A DNA stretch of 64,000 nucleotides, from positions 1-64,000 of the forward strand of contig JAHBWG010000053.1 in the NCBI GenBank assembly GCA_019637095.1, given 5' to 3'. The notes beneath the pieces were generated by a model. That model saw nothing but the letters and a program-made list of their open reading frames with translations, made no database searches and was not told where the DNA came from. The position numbers and the translations under genes are program-made. Origin of the DNA: Sandaracinaceae bacterium (GTDB taxonomy: Bacteria > Myxococcota_A > Polyangia > Polyangiales > Sandaracinaceae). The number at the start of each line of letters is the position of its first letter. Position 1 is the first letter of the stretch. Below are positions 42,739-50,185 of this stretch, one piece after another.

Positions 42739-43593
42739 ATGAACACGCGCGTCGAAGGCGTCGGCCTCGGCCTCAGGCACGACCTCGCTCGGGAGCTGCT
42801 CGAGCGGCGGCCCGACGAGGTGCGCTGGCTCGAGATCCACCCCGAGAACTACGTGGCGCGCGGGGGTCGCTTCGAGCTGAACCTCGAGGAGGCGCGGGCC
42901 CACTGGCCGATCGTCACCCACGGGCTGACGTGCGGAGTCGGCACCGCGAGCCCGTTCGAGCCGAGCTACACGCGCGAGCTGCGCGAGCTGCTCGAGGCGG
43001 TCGGCGCGCCGTTCCACAGCGAGCACCTCTGCTTCGGTGGCGTCGACGACACGTTCCTGCACGACCTGCTGCCCTTGCCGTTCAACCGCGAGGCCGTCCG
43101 CACCGCGGCGGCGCGGGCGCGCGAGCTGCGCGACGCGATCGAGCGCCCGCTCGCGATCGAGAACATCAGCTACTACGCCGACCCCCTCGACCCCGGCGGC
43201 TGGACCGAGCCGGACTTCCTGCTCGAGGTCCTCGACGCGGCGGACGCGGCGCTCCTGCTCGACGTCAACAACGTCTACGTCAACTCCCTCAACCACGGGT
43301 TCGATCCGCGCGCGTACATCGACCGCATCCCGCGCGAGCGGGTCGTGCAGATCCACGTCGCCGGCCACTTCACCGGGAAGGACGGCGTGATCATCGACAC
43401 GCACGGCGAGCCGGTGTGCGAGGGCGTGTACGACCTGCTCGGCTACACGATCGCGCGGCTCGGGCCCGTGCCCGTCTTGCTCGAGCGCGATCAGAACGTG
43501 CCTCCGCTCGACGACCTGCTCGCGGAGGTCCGGCGCCTGAGCGCGATCTACGAGCGCGGCGTCGCCGCGTTCGAGGCGGAGCGGGCCGCGTGA
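42739..43593 (+). CDS. MNIO (DUF692) family peptide-modifying oxidase
   Basis: 284 residues, full length for the multinuclear non-haem iron oxidases (MbnB/TglH/HvfB/BufB type). The TIM-barrel metal ligands are in place: EIHPENY near 32-38, THG (His61), FHSEHL (His93, Glu95, His96), IENIS (Glu141), DVNN (Asp175, Asn177/178), IHVAGH (His206, His210), IDTHGE (Asp220, His222) and LLERD (Glu249). These enzymes use a di- or tri-iron site and O2 to convert Cys in precursor peptides to oxazolone/thioamide, thiooxazole or related groups. The likely substrate is the peptide at 42304. The stop overlaps the GTG of the DUF2063 gene (GTGA). Confidence 0.93.
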   Translation: MNTRVEGVGLGLRHDLARELLERRPDEVRWLEIHPENYVARGGRFELNLEEARAHWPIVTHGLTCGVGTASPFEPSYTRELRELLEAVGAPFHSEHLCFGGVDDTFLHDLLPLPFNREAVRTAAARARELRDAIERPLAIENISYYADPLDPGGWTEPDFLLEVLDAADAALLLDVNNVYVNSLNHGFDPRAYIDRIPRERVVQIHVAGHFTGKDGVIIDTHGEPVCEGVYDLLGYTIARLGPVPVLLERDQNVPPLDDLLAEVRRLSAIYERGVAAFEAERAA

Positions 43594-44348
43594 CCGAGCC
43601 GAGCCTCGTCGAGGTCCAGCGCGCGTTCTCGCGGATCTGCTTGGACGCGACGCCGGCGGAGGCGGACCTCGCGCTGCTCCACGGGCCCCGGGAGCGCTGG
43701 CTGCTCTACCGCCGCATGGTGCGCTCGCGCCTCTTCGGGATGGTGCGCAGCGGCCTGCCGCGGACCGTCGCGACGGTCGGCGAGGCGCGCCTCGACGCGG
43801 CGATGCGCGCGTACCTCGCGGAGCGCGGGGTGACGAGCCGCTACATCCGCGACTGCGTCCAGGAGCTCGCCGCGCACGCGCTCCCGACCTGGAGCGCCGA
43901 TCCGGCGTTGCCGCCGCACCTCGCCGACCTCGTGCGTTACGAGGCGACGAAGTGGCAGGTCGGCAGCCTCGAGTGGGTCGAGCCCGCGCCGGTCGTCGAG
44001 CCCTTCGACTTCGAGGGCGTCCCGGTCCACAACCCCACGGTCCGCGCCGTCGAGGTGCGCTTCCGCGTCGACCGCGACGACGCGCGCCGCGACGAGCCGG
44101 TCGCCGAGCCGCATCGGGTGCTCCTCTACCGCCGGCCGCGCGACGCGCGCGTGTTCGGCTACGCGCTCGACGCGCGCGCGAGCGCGCTCTACGACGCGTG
44201 GTGCGTGCCCGAGCGCACGTTCGCCGACGGCGCGCGCGCGGTCCTCGCGGCGCGCGGCGCGGCGCCCGAGCCGACCTTCGTCGACGCGCTCGCGGGGCTG
44301 CTCGCGGACCTCGTCGAGCGCGCGATCATCGTCGGTTCGCGAAGGTGA
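43590..44348 (+). CDS. DUF2063-family partner protein of MNIO enzyme
   Basis: 252 residues. The N-terminal helical DUF2063 domain is recognisable (LVEVQRAFSRICLDATPAE, YRRMVRSRLFGMVRSGLPRTVATVG, YIRDCVQELAAHALPTW, PPHLADLVRYEATKW). The C-terminal half is a winged-helix-like region with the alternating strands expected of an RRE-type peptide-binding module. In HvfC, BufC and related proteins this domain recruits the precursor leader to the MNIO enzyme. GTG start overlaps the MNIO stop, and its own stop overlaps the GTG of the peptidase gene. Confidence 0.88.
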   Translation: MTEPSLVEVQRAFSRICLDATPAEADLALLHGPRERWLLYRRMVRSRLFGMVRSGLPRTVATVGEARLDAAMRAYLAERGVTSRYIRDCVQELAAHALPTWSADPALPPHLADLVRYEATKWQVGSLEWVEPAPVVEPFDFEGVPVHNPTVRAVEVRFRVDRDDARRDEPVAEPHRVLLYRRPRDARVFGYALDARASALYDAWCVPERTFADGARAVLAARGAAPEPTFVDALAGLLADLVERAIIVGSRR

Positions 44349-45835
44349 GGGGCGAGGGCCTCGCCCTCTCCACCGGCTCGTGGGCGCTCGCGTGCTGCCT
44401 CGCGTCGTGCGGCGGCCTCGCCCTCGGCGCGGAGCGCGGGCCCGAGGCGCGCGCGTGGCGCTACGAGCTGCGCATCGACGACGCGCTCAGCCGCCTCGAG
44501 GTCGACGTCTGCTTCGAGGGCCCCGCGCCCCCCGTCCTCGCGCCGATCGACCGGCGCGGTCGCCGCTTCCTGCGGAGCGCCGACGGCCCGCTCGGTCCAG
44601 ACGCCGCCCCGCTCCCGCGCGACGCCGACGTCGTCTTCACCGCCCACCTGCCGCCCGACGCGTGCGTCCGCTACGTCGTGGACCTCGACGCGGCCGCGCG
44701 GCAGCGAGGGGGCATCACCGGCGCGTACCGCGTGGGCGACGATCTGATCGCGTCCACCACGGTGTGGCTCTGGGCGCCCCGCCCGCGCGCGCCCGACGCC
44801 CGCGCCAGCGCGCGCTTCACGCTCCCCGAGGGCGTCGTGGTCTCGCCGCTCTGGCCGCGCGACGCGGAGCGCTGGTACCTCGACGCGCGCGCGTTCGAGC
44901 TCGAGGCCTTCGCCGCGTTCGGTCGCTTCGAGGTGCGGCACGTCGGCGTACCGGGTGCCTGCCTGCACGTGAGCCTCCTGGGCCGCCGGGTCGCGATGGG
45001 CCACGACGCGCTCAGCGCGTCGCTCGCGCGCAGCGCCGGGGCGGCCGCGCTCCTGTTCGGCCGCTTCCCGGTGAGCGAGGCGAGCATCCTCGCCGTGCCC
45101 ACGCCGCTGTCCACCACGTCTCCGTTCGGCGTCGTAGGCCGCGGCACGCTGCCGACGGTGGCGATCCTCGTCGGCGAGCAGGCGGCGCCCGAGCGGCTCG
45201 AGCGCGCGTGGGTCCCCGTCCACGAGTTCAGCCACCTCGCGGTGCCGCTCATCGAGCGCGACGACGCGTGGCTCTCCGAGGGCCTCGCCACGTACTATCA
45301 AGAGATCTTGCGGGCGCGCGCCGGGCTCATCGCGCCGGAGGAGGCGTGGCGCAACCTCGACGACGGCTTCGCCCGCGGGCGCGCCGGAGGTACGGGCCGC
45401 TCGCTCGCCGACGAGAGCCGCGACATGCGCCGCACGGCCGCGTACCGCCGCGTCTACTGGGCGGGCGCCGCGATCGCGCTCGCCGCGGACGTGGAGCTGC
45501 GCGCGCGCGGCGCGCGGAGCCTCGACGACGCGCTCGCCGAGCTGCACGCGTGCTGCCATGGCGGCGCGCGGCCCATGCCCGGTCGCGACGCGATCGAGCG
45601 GCTCGACGCGGCGAGCGACGGCGTGTTCGGCCGCGTCGCGCGCGCGGCGCTCGGGAGCTCCGAGCTGCTGCCGCTCGAGCGGACCTACCGGCGGCTCGGT
45701 CTCTCGCACCGCGCCGACGGCAGCCTCGCCTTCGACGACGCGCCCGACGCGCGCGCGCTCCGCGACGCGATCACGAGCCCGCCGGCGGCGCTCGACGACG
45801 TCCCGCCGTGCGGACCTTGGTACGCGCGGCCGTGA
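44345..45835 (+). CDS. Lipoprotein gluzincin metallopeptidase coupled to the MNIO genes
   Basis: 496 residues. The leader ends in the lipobox LASC at Cys22, so the protein should be anchored in an envelope membrane. An N-terminal beta-rich domain (about 35-215) precedes a zinc peptidase domain with HEFSH at 293-297 and WLSEGLATYYQ, whose Glu312 would be the third ligand. This is the HExxH...E arrangement of gluzincins (M1/M61-like), with 14 residues between His297 and Glu312. The GTG at 44345 overlaps the DUF2063 stop (GTGA), so it is made with the maturation proteins. It may trim or process the modified peptide outside the cytoplasm, or act on something else; that link is inference. Confidence 0.82.
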   Translation: MRGEGLALSTGSWALACCLASCGGLALGAERGPEARAWRYELRIDDALSRLEVDVCFEGPAPPVLAPIDRRGRRFLRSADGPLGPDAAPLPRDADVVFTAHLPPDACVRYVVDLDAAARQRGGITGAYRVGDDLIASTTVWLWAPRPRAPDARASARFTLPEGVVVSPLWPRDAERWYLDARAFELEAFAAFGRFEVRHVGVPGACLHVSLLGRRVAMGHDALSASLARSAGAAALLFGRFPVSEASILAVPTPLSTTSPFGVVGRGTLPTVAILVGEQAAPERLERAWVPVHEFSHLAVPLIERDDAWLSEGLATYYQEILRARAGLIAPEEAWRNLDDGFARGRAGGTGRSLADESRDMRRTAAYRRVYWAGAAIALAADVELRARGARSLDDALAELHACCHGGARPMPGRDAIERLDAASDGVFGRVARAALGSSELLPLERTYRRLGLSHRADGSLAFDDAPDARALRDAITSPPAALDDVPPCGPWYARP

Positions 45836-45945
45836 TCGCGTAACGTGCCGCTCACGGGGTCGTATGCACGGGCGTCCCAGGCCCGATCTGAATGCCAGCC
45901 ACGCCTCGTCCGTCGAGGTCGGGCGTGTCGACGAAGGAGCCGCTC

Positions 45946-46572
45946 ATGCGAATCGTCAATGTCCTCTGCGCCGCCGTCCTCTTCGCGGGCGCCGGCTTGG
46001 CCGCGAACGCGGAGGCCCAGGCCCGCACCTTCCGCATCCGCAACGACGGCGGCAGCCGCATCCAGTTCATCTCGGACGCGCCCCTCGAGACGATCACCGG
46101 CGTGAGCACGCACGTGACCGGTGAGCTCGAGGCGGACGTGAACGACGCCACGGCGATGCGCGGCACCGTGCGCGTGCGCGTCGCGAGCCTGCGCACCGGC
46201 ATCGACCTGCGCGACGAGCACCTGCGCGCACCGAACTGGCTCGACGCCAACCGCTGGCCCGACGTGACGTTCGAGGTCACCCGCATCGAGGGCGCGAGCC
46301 GGCTCGCGCCCAACCAGGTCGCGAACCTCCGCGTCCACGGCCGGTTCAGCCTCCACGGCGTGACGCGAGAGATCGTCGCCAACGCGCAGGTCCGTTACAT
46401 CCCGCTCACCGACGAGCTGCGCGCCAACCACGTCGACGGGGACGTGATCCGCGTGCAAGCGAGCTTCCGCGTGCTCCTGACCGACTACAACGTGTCGGTG
46501 CCGCTGCCCGTCCGGCTCAAGGTCGCGAACGAGATCCGCGTCAACGTGACGCTCCGCGCGATCGCGAGTTGA
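45946..46572 (+). CDS. YceI-family exported protein
   Basis: 208 residues. Signal peptide MRIVNVLCAAVLFAGAGLAANAEAQA, then the YceI lipocalin-like beta barrel: IQFISDAPLETITGVSTHVTGELE, LRTGIDLRDEHLRAPNWLDANRWPDVTFE, FSLHGVTREI. YceI proteins bind polyisoprenoid or other hydrophobic ligands in the periplasm. AAGGAG 6 nt before the ATG fixes the start. It lies 110 bp after the peptidase gene on the same strand; a shared transcript is possible but not shown. Confidence 0.9.
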   Translation: MRIVNVLCAAVLFAGAGLAANAEAQARTFRIRNDGGSRIQFISDAPLETITGVSTHVTGELEADVNDATAMRGTVRVRVASLRTGIDLRDEHLRAPNWLDANRWPDVTFEVTRIEGASRLAPNQVANLRVHGRFSLHGVTREIVANAQVRYIPLTDELRANHVDGDVIRVQASFRVLLTDYNVSVPLPVRLKVANEIRVNVTLRAIAS

Positions 46573-46615
46573 TCCTCGCCTTCGGAGGGGTCGTTCCGAC
46601 GTTCCAGCTCCTCGT

Positions 46616-46634
46616 CTCCCGCGAAAGACGGGAG
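46616..46634. terminator. Hairpin between convergent genes
   Basis: CTCCCG (46616-46621) and CGGGAG (46629-46634) enclose a CGAAAGA loop in the 120-bp gap between yceI-like and the convergent lipoprotein gene. Possible bidirectional terminator without U-tract. Confidence 0.35.
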
Positions 46635-46692
46635 GCGAAGAGAGTGCGCCTACGGCGCCGGGGGGAAGGTCTTCGAGTCGCGTCGCCGAGGG

Positions 46693-47571
46693 TCAGAGGG
46701 CGGAGCGGACGCTGACGGCGCGGCCGGTGGTGGAGGCGTGCTGGACCCACGGGGCGACGTCGCCGAAGTCGAGGTTCGGCGAGACCTCGATCGTGACGTG
46801 GTCCGAGGGCAGCTCGCGCAGGCACGCGGTGAGCGTGGCGGGCGCGACCTCGCCGCAGCGCGGGTCGCCGCGCACGAGCACCCGCGCGCCCGCGTCCGTG
46901 ATCCGCACGCGCACCTCGCTCGCCGCCGGATCGGCGAGCCCCGGGGGCTCGCCGCGCCGCATCGCCTCGAGCGCGGCGCGCACGTCCGCTTCGCTCGGCG
47001 CGCTCGCGGGCGGGGCGCGGGGCCACTCGAACGCGACGAGCGCGTCGTCCTCGCCGAACAGGACGCGCGGGCTGCCGTACCCGGCGCGCCCGCTGGACAC
47101 GAGGACCGCCTCGAACGCCTCGAACGACACCTCGGCGGCGACGCGCAGATCGCAGACGTTCGCGCCGGTCCCCGCGCCGGAGGCGGCCCGCTCGGCGTGG
47201 CGCGTCGCGGCCAAGGCGGCGACGAGGCCCGACGCGTCGCCGGGCTCGAGCCGCGCGCGCACGCGCGGCCACTCCGGGTGCGACGGATCGGGGTCGGCCC
47301 GGGCGCGCTCGATCGCGGCGTGCGGCCACGTGCGGACGAGCGCGCCGTTGTCGACCTCGAGCCCGTCCGGTCGCACGACCACGCGCGTCGCCGGGGGTCG
47401 CGTGGCGAGCGCGATCACGGCGTCGGGCCACGTCACGCTCAGGGCGGTCGCGACCGGCGCAGGGGCCGGCTCGATCGGCTCGGCCGGCTCGAGCGGCGCG
47501 GCGTGCTCGCACGTGCAGCCCGCGGCGAGCAGCGCGGTCGCGGCGGCGCGCGTCAGAAGCAGGCGGACCAC
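46693..47571 (-). CDS. Lipoprotein of unknown function
   Basis: 292 residues. VVRLLLTRAAATALLAAGC gives a clear lipobox, followed by a Pro/Glu linker (EPAEPIEPAPAPVA). The rest contains strands and helices with four Cys in the second half (VCDLRV, DPRCGEV, LTACLREL) and ends ...TGRAVSVRSAL. The C-terminal region (TLTACLRELPSDHVTIEVSPNLDFGDVAPWVQ) resembles ExbD/TolR-like periplasmic domains in style, but I cannot assign it. The GTG start overlaps the last 19 bp of the nuclease gene upstream, so the two are co-transcribed. Confidence 0.7.
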   Translation of the reverse strand: MVRLLLTRAAATALLAAGCTCEHAAPLEPAEPIEPAPAPVATALSVTWPDAVIALATRPPATRVVVRPDGLEVDNGALVRTWPHAAIERARADPDPSHPEWPRVRARLEPGDASGLVAALAATRHAERAASGAGTGANVCDLRVAAEVSFEAFEAVLVSSGRAGYGSPRVLFGEDDALVAFEWPRAPPASAPSEADVRAALEAMRRGEPPGLADPAASEVRVRITDAGARVLVRGDPRCGEVAPATLTACLRELPSDHVTIEVSPNLDFGDVAPWVQHASTTGRAVSVRSAL

Positions 47572-48191
47572 AGGCCGGCTCCGGCGCCCATCGCCGCCGA
47601 CTCGTCCTCTTCGAAGAGCGCGCGGTACTGGCGGTTGCCGCCGATCGTCAGCACGCGGGCGAAGCCGCGGCGCAGGAGCTGCCGCTGGAAGAAGTCGCCG
47701 CTGCCCGCGCCGACGTGCACGTACGCGAGCATGCGCCCGAACGAGTCGGTGCAGTCCGCGTCGAACGTCAGCCAGACCTGCCGGTCGAGCAGCCCGCTCG
47801 TGAACGCCGCCGCTTCCGTCCCGTAACACTGGGCCGGCATCCCGTCGTGCGCGAGCTCCGGCGTGTCGACGCCGATCATCCGCACGCGCGCGTCGATCGA
47901 GCCGTCCGCGGCGGTGAAGAGGAACGTGTCTCCGTCGATGACGCGATAGAGCCGCCCGCGGATCGGCGCGCGGCACGGCGAGGGGCCGGCGCGCAGCCCC
48001 GACGGATCGATGCGCGCGAGGCGCTCGTCATCGAGCAGGAGCGGACCATCGAACGCGTTGCCGAGCACGGGATCGTACCCGCCTCCGTCCCGCGGCCCGT
48101 CGCCTGCGTCCGTGCCGGCGTCGCCGCCCCCGACGTGGCGCGGACAGCCCGCGAGCGAGAGCGCGAGCGCGAACGACATCATCCACCGCAC
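47553..48191 (-). CDS. Staphylococcal-nuclease-like lipoprotein
   Basis: 212 residues. The signal sequence ends in the lipobox SLAGC; a DAG-type linker follows (DAGTDAGDGPRDGG). The SNase domain is complete: RVIDGDTF (calcium-binding Asp), VRMIGVDTPEL (catalytic Arg and Glu with the Asp-Thr metal ligands) and FGRMLAYV (second catalytic Arg). Expected to cut DNA and RNA at the cell surface with calcium. The GTG at 48191 is chosen because TACGCT lies 7 nt upstream; the frame extends further but loses signal-peptide character. Confidence 0.87.
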   Translation of the reverse strand: MRWMMSFALALSLAGCPRHVGGGDAGTDAGDGPRDGGGYDPVLGNAFDGPLLLDDERLARIDPSGLRAGPSPCRAPIRGRLYRVIDGDTFLFTAADGSIDARVRMIGVDTPELAHDGMPAQCYGTEAAAFTSGLLDRQVWLTFDADCTDSFGRMLAYVHVGAGSGDFFQRQLLRRGFARVLTIGGNRQYRALFEEDESAAMGAGAGLWSACF

Positions 48192-48198
48192 GGCGTAC

Positions 48199-48204
48199 AG
48201 CGTA
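48199..48204 (-). promoter_or_regulatory. -10 hexamer TACGCT, probable leaderless promoter
   Basis: On the minus strand TACGCT ends 7 nt before the GTG at 48191. Confidence 0.5.
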
Positions 48205-48303
48205 GCGAGGAGGCGCCGCCCGGTCGCGCGCTTTCGACGCGGCGGATCGGGCGGATCGAGCGTCGACGAGTCGAGCGCCCACGTCGAACGCACTATCGAG
48301 GCG

Positions 48304-48409
48304 CCCCATCGCCCCGCGATGGGGTCGAACGCGGCTTCGCCGCGTTCGGACTGGGGTGGGGCCCCCGCTGCGGCTTTGCCGTAGCGGGGGAGGGGTGCGA
48401 AGCACCCCT
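48304..48409. repeat. Array of four consecutive hairpins
   Basis: Four stem-loops follow one another. CCCCATCG/CGATGGGG spans 48304-48324. CGAACGCGGC/GCCGCGTTCG with loop TTC spans 48326-48348. A 13-bp stem with one mismatch and loop TTT spans 48362-48390. AGGGGTGC/GCACCCCT with loop GAA spans 48391-48409. They fill the gap just after the stop of the barrel-protein gene. They may terminate its transcript or be a palindromic repeat element; three have three-base loops. Confidence 0.8.
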
Positions 48410-48417
48410 CAGAAACA

Positions 48418-50160
48418 TCAGAACCGGAACTGCGTCTCGAGCCGGATCTCGTGCTCGGTGAGGTTCGCGTCGGGCGTCGCGTCGGCGGTGCGGCACTCGT
48501 CCGCGAACACGCCGCTCGCGAGCGGCGCGCTCTGCGTGTCGCGCACGCAGAACATGTGCATCGAGTACATCAGGCTCATGAGGCCGATGTTGCGGAAGTA
48601 GTACCAGTGCAGCGCGGCGCGCACCTGGAACTCCTCGACCGGCTGGCGGAAGAGCGAGCTGAAGCCGCCGGAGGGCCCGAGCACCGCCGGGTCGTACTCC
48701 ACCGGCACGAAGAAGCCGCCGACGTCGGCCGCGAGGACGAGCGTGCGCGGCACGAGGAGCAATGTGAATTGCACGTTCCACGCTTGCTGCACGCCGTCGA
48801 AGTCGATCACGTAGCGGCCGTACGCCTCCGCGCGCATGGCGAAGATGGAGTAGCGGAAGGTCGCGAACGCGTTCCACGCGACGAAGCGCTCGATCGGGCG
48901 CTGGTCGAAGCGTGCGCCGGCCATGAACGCGAGGGTCAGCGGCACGGGCACGTAGAGGAACGGCGTGTCGAAGCGGTCGTAGAAGCCGATCGCGTTGATG
49001 TGGAGCTGCGCGCCGCCCGAGTACGAGAAGTTGCGCGCCTCCTCGCCGGGGCGGAAGAACACGCCGCCGACGTTGCCCGTCCGCTCGCCCGAGCCGCCCA
49101 TCGCGAACACACGGAAGCGCAGCACGTTGTCGCTCGTGATCGGGCCGCCGACCTCGAGCGCCGCGCCGTTGGCCTGCTCGAACGCGTTGAACAGGTAGAA
49201 CGGCGGATCGAGCAGCGGCTGCTTGGCGGTCGACACGACGAGGCCCGGGCTCAGGCCGCCCGAGCCGGTGTTGACGGAGAGGTAGTGGCCCTCGTTGCCG
49301 AGCGGGATGTTGAACGTCGCGAAGGTCAGACGCAGCGAGCGCTCCGCGCGCACGTTGATCAAGAAGAACGAGTTCTGGATCAGCGGGATCGGGCCGAGCG
49401 CGCGCAGCTGCAGGCGCTGCACGCGGACGTCGCCGATCGGATCGCTGTACTCGCTGAAGCCGTCACCGTCGATGTCCGGCGTCTCGTTGATCCGGAGGCT
49501 CCCCGAGAGGCCGGCGACCACGCTGAAGCGGATCCCGGGGGCGCCGGAGCACACCGTGACCGAGGGATCGAAGCGGCACCCGAAGTCCTGGCAGTCGATG
49601 CGTCCGTCGCCGTCGTTGTCGATGCCGTCGGAGCAGAGGTAGTCGTTGCGCTCGCCGTCGACGTCGCCGCCGCGGCCGATGAGGTCCTCGACGCTCATCC
49701 CGCCCGACAGCTCCGGCACGTCGCCGGCGCCCGGCGCGTCCGCGGGGCCGGGGTTCGCCACGCCGCCCTGCCAGGAGCCGCGGCACACCGTGATGTGCGG
49801 CGCCTGGCAGTCGTCGTCCTCGCAGTCGATCGCGCCGTCGCCGTCGTTGTCGATCCAGTCGCTGCAGGCCTCGTTCGTGCGCTCTTCGCGCCCGCCCGCC
49901 TCGCAGTGCGGGTGCCCGAAGCAGTCCGCGTCCGCGCAGTCGGTCAGCCCGTCGCCGTCGTTGTCGATGCGATCGTCGCAGATCGTCTCGCGCGCCGGCG
50001 GCGCCGGCTGCATCGGCGGTGACGCCGGCTGGCCCGGAACCGGCGGATCGATCGAGGGCGCGGGCGGATCGTCGTCGTCCTGCGCGACGGCGAGCGCGCA
50101 CGGCCCGAGCGCGACGAGCGCGGCGAGCACACCCAGGATGCAATGGTCGAGACCCCTCAT
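48418..50160 (-). CDS. Outer-membrane beta-barrel protein with N-terminal calcium-loop repeats
   Basis: 580 residues. Signal peptide ending ALAVAQ, then three DNDGDGxxDCxDxxC units (RIDNDGDGLTDC, WIDNDGDGAIDC, GIDNDGDGRIDC) of calcium-binding-loop type. The last 370 residues alternate strands rich in aromatic residues and end in LETQFRF, a C-terminal Phe as in outer-membrane barrels, with repeated girdle aromatics (LHWYYFRN, FRYSIFAMRAEAYGRYV). The ATG at 50160 has AGGAAGG 6 nt upstream; an ATG two codons earlier is possible. It is third in a minus-strand unit after an SNase-like protein and a calcium-repeat lipoprotein. It might be a transporter or anchor for these; no family could be named. 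Confidence 0.78.
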   Translation of the reverse strand: MRGLDHCILGVLAALVALGPCALAVAQDDDDPPAPSIDPPVPGQPASPPMQPAPPARETICDDRIDNDGDGLTDCADADCFGHPHCEAGGREERTNEACSDWIDNDGDGAIDCEDDDCQAPHITVCRGSWQGGVANPGPADAPGAGDVPELSGGMSVEDLIGRGGDVDGERNDYLCSDGIDNDGDGRIDCQDFGCRFDPSVTVCSGAPGIRFSVVAGLSGSLRINETPDIDGDGFSEYSDPIGDVRVQRLQLRALGPIPLIQNSFFLINVRAERSLRLTFATFNIPLGNEGHYLSVNTGSGGLSPGLVVSTAKQPLLDPPFYLFNAFEQANGAALEVGGPITSDNVLRFRVFAMGGSGERTGNVGGVFFRPGEEARNFSYSGGAQLHINAIGFYDRFDTPFLYVPVPLTLAFMAGARFDQRPIERFVAWNAFATFRYSIFAMRAEAYGRYVIDFDGVQQAWNVQFTLLLVPRTLVLAADVGGFFVPVEYDPAVLGPSGGFSSLFRQPVEEFQVRAALHWYYFRNIGLMSLMYSMHMFCVRDTQSAPLASGVFADECRTADATPDANLTEHEIRLETQFRF

Positions 50161-50185
50161 CCCCATCCTTCCTTCTCGGAGCCCG

